A stretch of 64,000 nt of DNA from Mycobacterium fragae (GCF_002102185.1 NZ_LQOW01000014.1:124001-188000); one strand, 5' to 3'; shown: positions 1 to 9,237, numbered from the stretch's first letter. Numbers and translations: made by a program. The notes: generated from the letters alone by a model not told the origin.

Positions 1-1152
1 GGGCAGGGCACCGATGAGCCGCGCGACCTCGCTGAAGTAGGTGTTCTTCTCGAAGCCTTTGGCGGCGAGGATATCCCACAGTAGGGTGACGACCGCCTCG
101 CCTTCGGACGTGACCTTGGACTTGGTCACCGGATTGAACAGCAGGTAGCGACGGTCGTCGAGGCTGGCGCTGCGGAAGTAGTCGATCGCGCGGTCGCTGA
201 ACAGCTTCATCGCGATCAACCTGGCGTAGGCGTCGACGAAGCCAGCGCGCACGTGGGGGAAGTCGGTGACTGGGTTGCCATAGAGGATGCGGTTGTTGGC
301 ATGCGTGATCGCCTCGTAGAAAGCGTGCTCGCACATGCCGATTGAGCCGCTGCACAGGTTGAACTTGCCGACGTTGACGGTGTTGAGTGCGGCCGAGAAC
401 GCCTCGGGCCCGGCGCACAAGATGTCCTCCTCATGCACCGGGTAATCGTTGAGCCGGAAGTTGCTCACATACATCTGGCCGTGCACGACGTTGCCGACCA
501 ATTCGTAGTTCGGGTGGCCGCTGTCAGCGACGAACCACACGTAACCGTCGGCGCCCTCGACGTCGGTGCGCCGCGAGAACACCGACACCATGCCTGCGAC
601 GTTGCCGTTGCCGATGTAGTACTTCTCCCCCGACGCCCTGAACACGACTCCCTCGTCGTCTCCGTCGCGAGCGGGTGTCAGCAGCATGTCGGTGTTGTAG
701 ATGTCCGCGCCGTGCTCGCGTTCGGAGAGGGCGAACGCCATCACACCGCCCGCCTCGAGTTGTTCGGCCGCGCGCTGTTTGGCCTTGATGTTCTCGCTCT
801 GCCAGATCGGTCCGAGGCCCAGGATCGTGACCTGCTCGGCATACCAGTACGCCAGGCCGTAGAAGCCGAATATCTCGCTCAGTGCGGCGTTACGCGAGGT
901 GTCCCAGCGCTTGTTCGGGTCGCCCCCGCCGTACTCCGAGGGCGTCAGAAAGGTCGCGAAGATCCGTTCCCGTTTGATGAAGTCGAGGAAGTCTGACACC
1001 CACACGGCCTCGAGGTCGTCGCGGAGCAGCTTCTGTTTGCCGCGCTCTTCGAACCAGTCGATCACGGCGCGGAGTTGACGCCGCGTCTCGGGATCGAAGT
1101 GCGACGGGTCATAACGATTCGGGTTGAAGAGCAGTCCGCTGGAGTTGGCCAT
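1..1152 (-). CDS. Acyl-CoA dehydrogenase, 3' end beyond the window
   Basis: Likely FAD-dependent alpha,beta-dehydrogenation of an acyl-CoA. Reading the minus strand from ATG 1152 gives 384 codons without a stop to the window edge. The protein starts MANSSGLLFNPNRYDP, has a helical N-terminal part, then the middle beta-domain signature VMAFALSEREHGAD (about residues 155-168) and KYYIGNGNVAGM, the usual FAD/substrate region of the family, followed by the start of the C-terminal helical domain. The long N-terminal part suggests one of the larger mycobacterial FadE proteins, but I cannot say which. The gene lies outside the repeat-bounded accessory segment, so it is probably part of the ancestral flank. 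The family is clear; the substrate is not. Confidence 0.88.
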   Translation of the reverse strand, partial: MANSSGLLFNPNRYDPSHFDPETRRQLRAVIDWFEERGKQKLLRDDLEAVWVSDFLDFIKRERIFATFLTPSEYGGGDPNKRWDTSRNAALSEIFGFYGLAYWYAEQVTILGLGPIWQSENIKAKQRAAEQLEAGGVMAFALSEREHGADIYNTDMLLTPARDGDDEGVVFRASGEKYYIGNGNVAGMVSVFSRRTDVEGADGYVWFVADSGHPNYELVGNVVHGQMYVSNFRLNDYPVHEEDILCAGPEAFSAALNTVNVGKFNLCSGSIGMCEHAFYEAITHANNRILYGNPVTDFPHVRAGFVDAYARLIAMKLFSDRAIDYFRSASLDDRRYLLFNPVTKSKVTSEGEAVVTLLWDILAAKGFEKNTYFSEVARLIGALP

Positions 1153-1298
1153 GGCGTGGAATCTAGCCCTCGCCACCCGTACGACGCCGAACTTCGTCGC
1201 AGCCGATAAAATCCCTCGGTAAACTGGCACCAGTCAGTTCCGCAAGAGGGATTTCGTCGAGGAATGGCCTCGGGAGCTACGCGAGCGATGGAGGAAAA

Positions 1299-1547
1299 TT
1301 GAAACGTCGGGTATTCAGCGCCATTCCCGCGGCCGGTTTCGCAATAGCATTGATGACTTTGGCCGCGCCTCTTTCTCACGCACAAACTGATATCGAAAAT
1401 TCCTGTAAGAACTCGGGCGGCCAGTACACGTCGGAGGAGGTAGCCCCGCATTGGGGTGCCGCCCCGACTCTTATCGAGACCTGTTGCACCGGCCCGAAAT
1501 GCACTACGTACCGCGACGGGGTGCCGGGGCCCACATACGGCGGTTAA
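1299..1547 (+). CDS. Small secreted cysteine-containing protein
   Basis: 82-residue protein of unknown function. It begins with a Sec signal peptide: a KRR n-region, a hydrophobic core and a likely cleavage after LSHA near residue 29. The mature part is about 53 residues with four cysteines (one in NSCKN, then a CC pair and one in PKCTTY), suggesting two disulfides in the cell envelope or outside. The start is TTG, chosen because GGAGG (1290-1294) sits 4 nt upstream; an ATG at 1288 is out of frame. It is followed at once by a strong terminator. Similar short Cys-containing exported proteins are common in mycobacteria, but I do not recognise this one. Confidence 0.7.
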   Translation: MKRRVFSAIPAAGFAIALMTLAAPLSHAQTDIENSCKNSGGQYTSEEVAPHWGAAPTLIETCCTGPKCTTYRDGVPGPTYGG

Positions 1548-1551
1548 GGCG

Positions 1552-1587
1552 GCATGCAAACGGCCCCCGGAGTGATCTCCGGGGGCC
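1552..1587. repeat. 36-bp direct repeat, left copy (island boundary candidate)
   Basis: These 36 bases are identical to 20469-20504 in the same orientation. Each copy consists of GCATGCAAAC followed by the whole stem-loop of an intrinsic terminator. The right copy is the terminator of the initiator tRNA gene. The two copies bracket 18.9 kb of accessory genes. See the finding on the island boundary for the alternative (dispersed terminator family). Confidence 0.8.
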
Positions 1588-1591
1588 TTTT
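1562..1591 (+). terminator. Intrinsic terminator after the small secreted protein
   Basis: Perfect 11-bp stem GGCCCCCGGAG / CTCCGGGGGCC with a TGAT loop, followed by TTTT. It lies 14 nt after the stop of the secreted-protein gene and can also stop transcription coming from the convergent AraC gene (stop at 1638). Confidence 0.85.
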
Positions 1592-1637
1592 ACCTGGTAG
1601 GTGGTTGGGCGGCTTGCCACGGCTTCGGACGGCGGCG

Positions 1638-2690
1638 TCACCGCGGCGCACGAAGTACCTCGCTTGGAGAGCGGCCGAACTCCCGCCGGTAGTCGGCCGC
1701 GAACCGGCCGAGATTGCCGAAGCCCCACCGGTATGCGACGGCTGCCACGGTCATCCCTTCCTCGACTGATGACTGCCTTAGGTCGGCGTGCGCCCGAGCG
1801 AGACGGATCGACTTCAGGTATGCCATGGGAGTCGTGTCCAGGTGCTTGCGAAACGCCTCCTGGAGGGCGCGAGTGCTCAACCGTGCTGCCGCCGCGACGT
1901 CACTGATCCGGATGTCCTCGGCTACGGCGTCCTCGATGTACGCGATCGCACGACGAACGGCCGGCGGTTTGACATCCCCGCTCGAACCCGCATCGACCGC
2001 ATGAAAGACCCCTGAATAGGCCTCGACGATGCTCGCTACCAACATCCGACGCATCTGGGCACGCAATAGCGGCGCGGACGTCAGTAGCCCAGTCGGCACG
2101 GCATCCCGGAGCAGAAAGCGGATGACCTTGTCGACTGCCGTCCTTCCTGGCGAGGATGGGCGTCGGCTCACCGGGATGCTGATCGGGCCTGGCTCATCCA
2201 TACCGCTGAGCTCCGCGATCGCCGTTTCGAATTCTGCGCGAGGAAGCCGCACGTTGAAAACCGCGCAGTTGTCTTCCCAGCGCAGGTGATAGAAGGTGTG
2301 AGCGTCCATGACCAGGTGGTCTCCGGGTGACAACATCCGTTCCCCACTTTCGGCACGAACCCCCAACCGCCCGCGAATCGGTTGCGATATCTGCACGAAG
2401 TCGCAAAACTTCAGCGGATCGACCGTCGTGGTGCTGGGCCCATAGGACAGGTAGTACACGCCAAGATCACTGGTGCCCCCCTCCGCATGCCGCGCACGGA
2501 ACGCCGACACCTCGCCGTGAATAGTGAGGCGGTGGGCGGGGTAGGTAGGCGTCAGCTGGATTCGAGCCTCGTTTGGGTCAGACGTGTCGGTCCGGATGCG
2601 AAGACCGGCGATCATGTTCGCTCCCGTTGGGGTCACAACCTCAGCGACGAAACGATCGAGCAGGCGCTTCGATCCGCGTCGCGTCAACAT
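1638..2690 (-). CDS. AraC-family transcriptional regulator
   Basis: DNA-binding regulator of about 350 residues. The first two thirds resemble the cupin-like AraC_binding_2 sensor domain (stretches around FCDFVQISQPIRG and SPGDHLVMDAHTFYHLRWED). The last ~100 residues form the double helix-turn-helix of AraC/XylS proteins (ISDVAAAARLSTRALQEAFR, then MTVAAVAYRWGFGNLGRFAADYRREFG). It lies just downstream of the MmpS/MmpL pair on the same strand, so it may control or be co-transcribed with it. The start is uncertain: ATG 2690 is used here, an upstream GTG at 2759 would add 23 residues, and neither has a clear ribosome-binding site. The inducer cannot be read from the sequence. Confidence 0.85.
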   Translation of the reverse strand: MLTRRGSKRLLDRFVAEVVTPTGANMIAGLRIRTDTSDPNEARIQLTPTYPAHRLTIHGEVSAFRARHAEGGTSDLGVYYLSYGPSTTTVDPLKFCDFVQISQPIRGRLGVRAESGERMLSPGDHLVMDAHTFYHLRWEDNCAVFNVRLPRAEFETAIAELSGMDEPGPISIPVSRRPSSPGRTAVDKVIRFLLRDAVPTGLLTSAPLLRAQMRRMLVASIVEAYSGVFHAVDAGSSGDVKPPAVRRAIAYIEDAVAEDIRISDVAAAARLSTRALQEAFRKHLDTTPMAYLKSIRLARAHADLRQSSVEEGMTVAAVAYRWGFGNLGRFAADYRREFGRSPSEVLRAPR

Positions 2691-2784
2691 AGAGATTCTA
2701 TGTTTTATCTGGGAGCGGCATGCATGTCGGGGGTGCACCACTGCGGTGACTCTCGTCACGCCCGCCGACTACCCTTCGGCGAAG

Positions 2785-5646
2785 TCACGGGATTTCGGCG
2801 TATTCGACCGGCGCAACCGGTCGTCGGGCGGCCGCACGCGGTGGCCTGGAACGGATCAGTCGGGGCCACCAGAAGAATGGCCCGAGCAGGCGGGCGATCG
2901 CCGGTGTGATGAACGACCGCACGATCAGCGTGTCGAGCAGGAGCCCAAGGCCGATGATGGATCCCATTTCCCCGACCGAGAGCAATTCGCCGGAAACCAT
3001 CGCCATCATGGTGACGGCGAACACCAGACCGGCCGTGGTGACCACTTTGCCAGAGTTGGCGACCGCTCGGATCAGCCCGGTGTTCAACCCGGCTCTACTT
3101 TCTTCGAGGTAGCGGGCAACCAGCAGCAGGTTGTAGTCCGAACCGACCGCCACCAACACGATGAAGCTCAGAGGCAGGCCCAGCCAGCTGAGTGGGATCC
3201 CGAGCAGGTGCTGCCAGATCAGGACCGACAAACCGAACGCTCCCGAGTACGAAAACGCCACGGTTCCGATGATGACCAGCGACGCTACCAAGCTCCTTGT
3301 GATGAGGAGCATGACCAGGAAGATCAACGCGAATGCGGCGGTGGCCGCGATGATCAGATCCGTTTTTGTCGCATCCTGGATGTCCCAGTACGTCGCCGCG
3401 GCGCCGCCAAGGTAGACGCGCGATCCGGCGAGCGTGGTGCCCTTCAACGCCTCCTTCGCGGCAGGCAGGAGTGTCTGATCATGCTTGATGCCGTCGGGGG
3501 TCAGGGCTTCACCGTCGTGGTAAATCAGGTATCGGGCCGTTTTGCCGTCCGGGGACACGAAGAATTTCAGGTCGATCTGAAAAGTGGGGTTGCTGAACGC
3601 ATCTGGCGGCAGATAGAAGAACTCGTCGTTCTTCGAACTGTCGAAGGCGTAGCCCAGATCCATCATCTGCCGGCTGAGCTCATCCAGCTGGGTCAACTGA
3701 GGTTCTATCGTGCTGCGTTCGGTCAGAATGAGCTGGTGTAGTTGGTCAAGTTGGTCGGCGCTCTGGCCGATCAGCTGGACGAGCTGCGGCGTCACCGCAT
3801 CCTGAATCAGCGCGGCTTTGAGATTCTTGCCCATTTGGTCCGCCAGCTGGTCGACCTTGTCGGTCAATTCGAACAGCGAACGCAGCGACCAGCAAATCGG
3901 GATGTCGAAACAGTGTTTCTCCCAATAGAAGTAGCCTCGGATCGGTCGCCAGACGTCGTCGAAGTCGGCGAGGTTGTCCCGCATCGAATCGGTGACGTCT
4001 TTCATGCCTTGGGCGGCTTCAGCGGCAATATGGGTCGCTCCGGCCTGTTGCGACGTCAACTCCTGCTGGTGACGTAAGAGGCCCGTCATGCGGTCTGTGA
4101 CGGAGGCTATGTCCGTGAGCCGATTGTTCAGGTCGGTCAGGAACGGCAGCAATTCTTTGATTTTCGTTCCCATCGTGCCGATGGTGTAGGTGAATGACGA
4201 ATGTTCGAGGGGGGTGCCCAACGGCCTTGTGACACTCTGAATCATTCCCACACCCGGGGTGTGAAAAACAGTGCGTGCCACCCGATCTAGCGCGATCATG
4301 TCCGTGCTGTTGCGCATGTCGTGATCCGACTCCACCATCATCATTTCGCTGTTCAGCTTGCTGGCCGGAAAGTGCCTGTCGCTTGCGGCATACCCTTGCT
4401 TCGATGGGGCGTCATCGGGGATATAGATGCGGTCGTCGTAGTTGGGGCGGTATGTGGGAAGCGTGATCGATCCAACGAGCACCACCACACAGCTCGCCAG
4501 CAGGATTCGCCCCGGCCAGCGTACGACCAGCGTTCCGACTTTGCGCCAAATGCCCGCCCCGGCTCGACGCTTCGGTTCGAAGATGCCTACGCGGCTGCCC
4601 AGCGCCAGCACGGCCGGACCGAATGTCAGCGCGGCTGCGACTGTGGTGAGCATGGCCACTGTGCAGGGAATGCCGCATGTATTGAAGTAGTTGAGCCGGG
4701 TGAATTCGAGGCAGAACGTCGCGCCCGCCACTGCGAGACCTGAGCCGAGTATGACGTGAGACACGCCCCTTACGGCGGTGTAGTAGGCCGTTTCGCGGTC
4801 TTCGCCCGCATGCCGCGCTTCGTGGTAGCGGCCGATCAAAAAGATCGCGTAATCGGTACCCGCGCCGAGAATCAGTGAAACGAGAAGGTTGGACGCGATG
4901 TCGGCTATGTGGATGAACTTGTGAAATGCGAGGAATGAGACAATGCCGCGCCCGCAGTTCAATTCCATCATCACCATGAACAGGGTGAGCAGCGCGGTCG
5001 TCATCGAGCGGTAGACAATCAGCAGCATCACGGTGATGAGAATGATGGTCACGAACATGATCGTGTAGAGGCTCTTGTTGCCGGCCTGGAGCATGTCCGC
5101 CGACAGGGGCGCCGAACCCGACACGTAGACCTTTAACCCGTGCGGTGTTGCGGTGTGCGAAATCAGCTCTCGCACCGCCTCGATGGACTCGTCGGACAGC
5201 GTCGAACCTTGGTAGCCGGCGACCCGCACCAATGTGTAGGAGGCTTGTCCGTCGCTGCTCTGCACCCCCGCGGCTGTCGATCCTTCGCCCCAGAGGTTCA
5301 TGACATATTGAACGTGCTTGTCGTGCCGCAGTTTTGCGACCAACTCGTTGTAGAACGCGTGGTCGGATTCGCCGAGTTTGTGGTCGCCCTCCAAGACGAC
5401 CATTACCATGCTGTTGCTATCGGATTCCTTGAATACTTCCCCGATGTGGATGAGTGCTGTTGCCGACGGCGCATTGAGGGGGACCAGCGGGCTTCGGTTC
5501 GCTTTGGTGACGGGCTCGAGCTGCGGAGAGACCACGTTGACCACAACCAGCAGCGCCAGCCACGCGAGCACCACCAACGCCGCGAATTTCCGGATGGTCC
5601 TTGCAAAGAATGGCGTGCGCACATCGTTGCTTGCGCTGTGCTTCAT
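2785..5646 (-). CDS. MmpL-family RND lipid transporter
   Basis: Large inner-membrane transporter of about 953 residues, the normal length for MmpL4/MmpL5-type proteins, which export lipids or siderophores by proton-driven RND transport. An N-terminal membrane helix (about 20-45) precedes a periplasmic domain, then a first membrane block including LILGAGTDYAIFLIGRYHE, a second periplasmic domain rich in coiled coil (residues about 460-640) and a second membrane block with the matching VAVGSDYNLLLVARYLEESR. These paired GxxDYxxxL.xR.xE segments hold the proton-relay Asp-Tyr residues. ATG 5646 was chosen because it overlaps the mmpS stop as ATGA, implying translational coupling. The cargo is unknown. 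Confidence 0.95.
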   Translation of the reverse strand: MKHSASNDVRTPFFARTIRKFAALVVLAWLALLVVVNVVSPQLEPVTKANRSPLVPLNAPSATALIHIGEVFKESDSNSMVMVVLEGDHKLGESDHAFYNELVAKLRHDKHVQYVMNLWGEGSTAAGVQSSDGQASYTLVRVAGYQGSTLSDESIEAVRELISHTATPHGLKVYVSGSAPLSADMLQAGNKSLYTIMFVTIILITVMLLIVYRSMTTALLTLFMVMMELNCGRGIVSFLAFHKFIHIADIASNLLVSLILGAGTDYAIFLIGRYHEARHAGEDRETAYYTAVRGVSHVILGSGLAVAGATFCLEFTRLNYFNTCGIPCTVAMLTTVAAALTFGPAVLALGSRVGIFEPKRRAGAGIWRKVGTLVVRWPGRILLASCVVVLVGSITLPTYRPNYDDRIYIPDDAPSKQGYAASDRHFPASKLNSEMMMVESDHDMRNSTDMIALDRVARTVFHTPGVGMIQSVTRPLGTPLEHSSFTYTIGTMGTKIKELLPFLTDLNNRLTDIASVTDRMTGLLRHQQELTSQQAGATHIAAEAAQGMKDVTDSMRDNLADFDDVWRPIRGYFYWEKHCFDIPICWSLRSLFELTDKVDQLADQMGKNLKAALIQDAVTPQLVQLIGQSADQLDQLHQLILTERSTIEPQLTQLDELSRQMMDLGYAFDSSKNDEFFYLPPDAFSNPTFQIDLKFFVSPDGKTARYLIYHDGEALTPDGIKHDQTLLPAAKEALKGTTLAGSRVYLGGAAATYWDIQDATKTDLIIAATAAFALIFLVMLLITRSLVASLVIIGTVAFSYSGAFGLSVLIWQHLLGIPLSWLGLPLSFIVLVAVGSDYNLLLVARYLEESRAGLNTGLIRAVANSGKVVTTAGLVFAVTMMAMVSGELLSVGEMGSIIGLGLLLDTLIVRSFITPAIARLLGPFFWWPRLIRSRPPRAAARRPVAPVEYAEIP

Positions 5647-6086
5647 GCAGATAGCACCTGGCACCAGACGCCGGCGTGCTCACCCGCGGCCGTATGTTCG
5701 GAACGGACCTGGCCGTCAACAGTGATGCGGCAGCCAATGTTTCCCCCTGCCACCTGCGCGGTGATGTCGGCGGTAGCCGTCGTCAACACAGTCGTTTCCG
5801 TGTGCGTCCAGGGCAATGCCGTCAGGTCGACCGCGATGGGGTGAGAGTTGACGTCCCAGTAGCTCACCCTCCCCCAGCCGTCCAGCTCACCGAAGACGTC
5901 GTATTCGATGCGTTTGGGATTGAACTGAACGACCGCGAACTTGTTGCCCGGGCTTCGAGTTCGGTCCCGGGAGCCGAAGACGCCGTGAGCGGCATGGATG
6001 GTGAATGCCGCCAGGGTGACCACGACAGACACGACTGTCGGCAGCCATAGCCTGCTCACTAGTCGACGATTTATGTAATGACTCAC
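5643..6086 (-). CDS. MmpS-family membrane accessory protein
   Basis: 147-residue partner of the following MmpL. One N-terminal membrane anchor (about residues 12-34) is followed by a periplasmic beta-rich domain with typical MmpS features: YDVFGELDGWGRVSYWDVNS and the late Cys pair in GCRITVDGQV / GVWCQVL. MmpS proteins act as periplasmic adaptors or scaffolds for MmpL lipid transport. The gene overlaps mmpL by 4 bp. About 170 bp separate it from the aldehyde dehydrogenase stop upstream, so it may have its own promoter there. Confidence 0.93.
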   Translation of the reverse strand: MSHYINRRLVSRLWLPTVVSVVVTLAAFTIHAAHGVFGSRDRTRSPGNKFAVVQFNPKRIEYDVFGELDGWGRVSYWDVNSHPIAVDLTALPWTHTETTVLTTATADITAQVAGGNIGCRITVDGQVRSEHTAAGEHAGVWCQVLSA

Positions 6087-6257
6087 TGTTGCGACCCTCC
6101 ATGGTTCGCGGCAAGGCAGACCTCACGCAGCCGCGGCCAGGCGTGTGATCTCTGCTGAGATGATCTGGGAGACATGGGTCTTCGTACCGAAATGTTCGTA
6201 GCAGACGCTGCTTCCCTTCAATCCTGATTGGATCGAAGGCCGACGTTGAAGCAACAG

Positions 6258-7703
6258 CTAGGTGGTTTCGGCCGGCGAGCCCAGCCTGAAGATCGACTTG
6301 AGGGTCTGATAGGCGGCGAGGCCCTCGGGTCCCAATTCTCGCCCGACGCCGCTGGCTTTGACTCCGCCGAAGGGCGCATCGACATCGAGCTGGTATCCGT
6401 TGATGCCGATGGTCCCAGTTCGCACACCGCGGGCAATCTCGGTCGCGCGCGCTTCGTCGGACGACCATACAGTCCCGGCCAAGCCGAAATCGGAGTCATT
6501 GGCGAGGTCGACGGCTTCGGCGTCGGTTCCGTACGGAGTCACCGTCAAAACCGGGCCGAAGATCTCCTCGCGCGCGATGCGCGCCGAGTTGTCAACGTCA
6601 GCGAAAACTGTAGGCGCCGCATACCAGCCGCGCGGCTGATCGGTGGGTGCTCCGCCGCCGGTCACAAGGCGAGCGCCGTCGGCTTTTCCGATCTCGATGT
6701 AGCCCAACACCCGTTCGCGGTGTCGTGCACTCGCTAGCGGGCCGATCTCGGTGGTTTCGTCAAGCGGATCACCGACCCGCAGAGATTTCGTCATGTCCGC
6801 CAGCGCGGCTACGACCTCGCGGTAGCGCGATTGCGGGGCCAGGACGCGTGTACTCGCGTAACACATTTGACCGTTGTTGGCGAAAGCCGACGTGCGCAGC
6901 CCACGCATCGTCAACTCGAGGTCGGCATCGTCGAGGATGATCGCCGCAGATTTCCCGCCTAGCTCCAGCGTCACGGGTCGCATCAGCCGTCCGCACGTTT
7001 CGGCGATGACGCGGCCGACCTCACTGGATCCCGTGAACGCTACCTTGTCCACGTCGGGGTGGCTGACCAGATAGGCGCCCGCTTTGCCGCCGCCGGCGGT
7101 GACATTCAGTACGCCGGGCGGCAATCCCGCTTCGGCGGCGGCTTCTCCGAAGGCCCTGGCGTCCAGAGCGGTTTCCGGGGCCGCCTTGAGAACCACTGTG
7201 CAGCCTGCGGCCAATGCCGGCGCTAACTTCATAGCAGCTAGTACTTGCGGCACGTTCCAGGGAACGATAGCACCCACCACACCGACCGGCTCTCGGCGCA
7301 CAATCGTGTTTCCTGATGCACTGTGCCGAATTTCTTCGCCATCGGTTTTGCTGATAAGGGCCGCGTAGTAGCGGAGCACCGCTGCTGGCACGAGGCCGTT
7401 CATGATCCGGGAAAACGTTATGGGCGAACCTATTTCGCGGGTGCACAACTCGCTGGTCTTTACCGCCCGCGCGGTCAGGGCGTCGGCGAATCGCTCGAGG
7501 AGACGGGCTCGGTCAACCGCGGGAGTTGTGCTCCACTCACGCAACGCCCGTCGGGATGCGGCCACCGCGTCGTCGATGTCGCCGATGTCGGCGCTGGGTC
7601 CCTCGCCGAGTAGCTGTTCGGTCGTGGCGTCTATTACCGGTTCAACACCGCTGGCAGTCCGAAACCCTCCGTCGATGAACAGTTCGGGCTCACTGATATT
7701 CAC
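6258..7703 (-). CDS. NAD(P)-dependent aldehyde dehydrogenase
   Basis: Oxidises an aldehyde to the acid. About 481 residues, the standard length. Cofactor region GVVGAIVPWNVP, FTGSSEVG glycine loop, general-base Glu in ELGGKSAAI and catalytic Cys281 in GQMCYASTR are all present. The start is taken at GTG 7703, preceded by AAGAAGGA 9 nt upstream, rather than ATG 7727, which has no such site; the copied version of this region at 12090 keeps the same purine-rich site and GTG, which supports the choice. It is divergent from a luciferase-like monooxygenase gene and near a UbiX/UbiD pair, so it may supply a carboxylic acid for decarboxylation. That link is inference. Confidence 0.93.
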   Translation of the reverse strand: MNISEPELFIDGGFRTASGVEPVIDATTEQLLGEGPSADIGDIDDAVAASRRALREWSTTPAVDRARLLERFADALTARAVKTSELCTREIGSPITFSRIMNGLVPAAVLRYYAALISKTDGEEIRHSASGNTIVRREPVGVVGAIVPWNVPQVLAAMKLAPALAAGCTVVLKAAPETALDARAFGEAAAEAGLPPGVLNVTAGGGKAGAYLVSHPDVDKVAFTGSSEVGRVIAETCGRLMRPVTLELGGKSAAIILDDADLELTMRGLRTSAFANNGQMCYASTRVLAPQSRYREVVAALADMTKSLRVGDPLDETTEIGPLASARHRERVLGYIEIGKADGARLVTGGGAPTDQPRGWYAAPTVFADVDNSARIAREEIFGPVLTVTPYGTDAEAVDLANDSDFGLAGTVWSSDEARATEIARGVRTGTIGINGYQLDVDAPFGGVKASGVGRELGPEGLAAYQTLKSIFRLGSPAETT

Positions 7704-7992
7704 GAAGCTTGGTCCTTCTTGGGTCATCGTCGATGGCGCCTGAACGAGTCACCTTCGTTCCGGCCGCGGTCCGATGCAAACCTAGGCACCTAGGCCGAGC
7801 CGGTCTACCCGAAAAGCGCGGCCGATGGCCGGAAAGCGCGGTCCGCGGACCGCCGCGCGACTTTGAGCCTTGATTGGCTCGCTGTTTCACCGTCGTATGG
7901 TGCTCGGCCGCACTGGCTTTCGTGCCAGCATGGGCAACGGCAGATCAGCGTGTCCTCAACATCCGAACGAATTGCGTTGGGCCTGAAGGCTC
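7660..7992 (-). repeat. Copy A of an inverted duplication: aldehyde dehydrogenase promoter and first codons
   Basis: Read on the minus strand, this stretch matches 11806-12135 on the plus strand. Matching blocks include CTTCAGGCCCAAC, GAGCACCATACGACGG, CGCGCTTTCCGGCCATCGGC, GGTGACTCGTTCAGG and the coding start GTGAATxTCAGTGAGCCCG. I estimate roughly 75-80% identity by eye, with small gaps. Confidence 0.8.
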
Positions 7993-8079
7993 ATGGTGTT
8001 CGACCGGATCGTGCGCTTCATCACACCCAAGACGTAGTAAGCCGGGAATGTTCGCACGACACCCGGCGTTAACGCCGCC
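7704..8079. promoter_or_regulatory. Divergent promoter region between aldehyde dehydrogenase and luciferase-like gene
   Basis: No gene in these 376 bases. A perfect 16-bp palindrome, GCGGTCCGCGGACCGC, lies at 7838-7853, and CCTAGGCACCTAGG (two CCTAGG hexamers) at 7781-7794. Either could be an operator for a dimeric regulator serving both divergent genes. In the duplicated copy near 12.0 kb both palindromes are degraded, so the copy has probably lost this control. Function is inferred from position and symmetry only. Confidence 0.45.
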
Positions 8080-9111
8080 ATGCGACTTTCCGTTCTTGAC
8101 TTCGTCCCCGTACGTAGCGACCAGACGACCCGCGATGCGCTAGCGGTCACCGTGCAACTGGCGCAGACCGCCGACCGGCTGGGCTTCACCCGGTACTGGG
8201 TCACCGAGCACCACAACATGCCGAACGTAGGAGCCACAAGCCCGCCGGTACTGATCGCCTATCTTGCCGCGCAGACCTCGCAGCTGCGCCTAGGGTCGGG
8301 CGGCGTGATGCTGCCTAATCACGCACCACTGGCGGTGGCCGAGCAGTTCGCGCTGCTGGAAGCGGCCGCACCCGGCCGCATCGACCTGGGCATCGGCCGG
8401 GCGCCCGGCACCGACCCGGTGACGACGTCTGCCCTCCGCGGCGGTCGTGACGACCGCGACATCGAGAACTTCCCCGAATACCTCGACGACGTGACGGCGC
8501 TGCTGAGCGCCCGCGGCGTGGAGGTTCCGGCGCGCTCGGGCGACTACCGACTCAAGGCAACCCCGGCCGCGATTGGTGAACCGCGGCTCTGGCTGCTGGG
8601 CTCGTCGATGTATTCGGCGCAATTGGCTGCCGCCAAGGGACTGCCATACGTCTTTGCCAATCACTTCTCCGGCAAGGGAATCGAAGAAGCGCTCGAGACC
8701 TACCGATCCCGGTTCGTGCCCAGCAAGTTCGCCGCCGAACCGGTGACGTTTATGACGGTGGACGCCACGGTGGCGGAAACCTGCAAAGAGGCAACGGCTT
8801 TGATGTTGCCCGACCAGCAGATGACGGCACGGATGCTCACCAGGGCGCCGCTGGGCCCTGTGCCGCTGGTTGAGGAAGCAGCCACCGCCCAGCTGACGGT
8901 ACAGCAGCATCACATCGTGCAGGACAGGATGCGACGTGCTGTTCTCGGCAAGCCCGCCGAGGCCGCCGAGCAGCTGCGGGCACTCGCCGAACGGTTCGAC
9001 GTCGACGAGGTGATGGTGATCCCGGTCGCGTCGGCCCACGCCGGTACTGACCCCGCAACCGCGCCGGGACGCGTGGCGACGCTTGAGCTACTGGCCAAAG
9101 AGTTGTTCTGA
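8080..9111 (+). CDS. Luciferase-like flavin-dependent monooxygenase (MsnO8-type)
   Basis: 343-residue TIM-barrel enzyme of the bacterial-luciferase superfamily. It shows the N-terminal core SVLDFVPV, the HHxMPNVGATSPPVLIA segment, LGSGGVMLPNHAPLAVAEQFALL and IDLGIGRAPGTD, all typical of the group named luciferase-family oxidoreductase group 1. Such enzymes use FMNH2 (usually supplied by a reductase) and O2 to oxygenate small molecules. No good ribosome-binding site precedes ATG 8080, so a leaderless or weak start is possible. It is divergent from the aldehyde dehydrogenase and upstream of ubiX/ubiD, hinting at a shared oxidative pathway. The substrate is unknown. Confidence 0.9.
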   Translation: MRLSVLDFVPVRSDQTTRDALAVTVQLAQTADRLGFTRYWVTEHHNMPNVGATSPPVLIAYLAAQTSQLRLGSGGVMLPNHAPLAVAEQFALLEAAAPGRIDLGIGRAPGTDPVTTSALRGGRDDRDIENFPEYLDDVTALLSARGVEVPARSGDYRLKATPAAIGEPRLWLLGSSMYSAQLAAAKGLPYVFANHFSGKGIEEALETYRSRFVPSKFAAEPVTFMTVDATVAETCKEATALMLPDQQMTARMLTRAPLGPVPLVEEAATAQLTVQQHHIVQDRMRRAVLGKPAEAAEQLRALAERFDVDEVMVIPVASAHAGTDPATAPGRVATLELLAKELF

Positions 9112-9216
9112 CCGATCAATCGGTGACCCCGGCTGTGGGACAAGGCTCTCGACGTGTCGGCGCCGCTGGCCGCTGATGCGCCGCACGGCCACCTGCACCT
9201 GCCGCTACGACAGCGC

Positions 9217-9237
9217 CATTGTGTCGCAATTTGTGGG
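9217..9237 (+). promoter_or_regulatory. Candidate GlxA-type operator upstream of the ubiX/ubiD cluster
   Basis: The 21-bp stretch beginning CATTGTGTCGC and ending TTTGTGGG differs at only 2 of 21 positions from the reverse complement of 22745-22765 and at 3 of 21 from that of 21920-21940. The next ~50 bp, the CRGACT box 44 bp downstream of the element, and the ribosome-binding site before the start codon also match the HD-gene promoter. It lies within the otherwise gene-poor stretch 9112-9479. Confidence 0.6.

Noticed and set aside
2584..3741. 385-codon plus-strand ORF opposite the AraC and MmpL genes
   Set aside because: Antisense shadow of high-GC coding DNA; low-complexity Arg/Gln/Asp-rich product and no ribosome-binding site, whereas the minus strand encodes recognisable proteins.
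5887..6468. 193-codon minus-strand ORF spanning the mmpS start and the aldehyde dehydrogenase end
   Set aside because: Overlaps two real genes in another frame; Arg-rich product without a recognisable domain.
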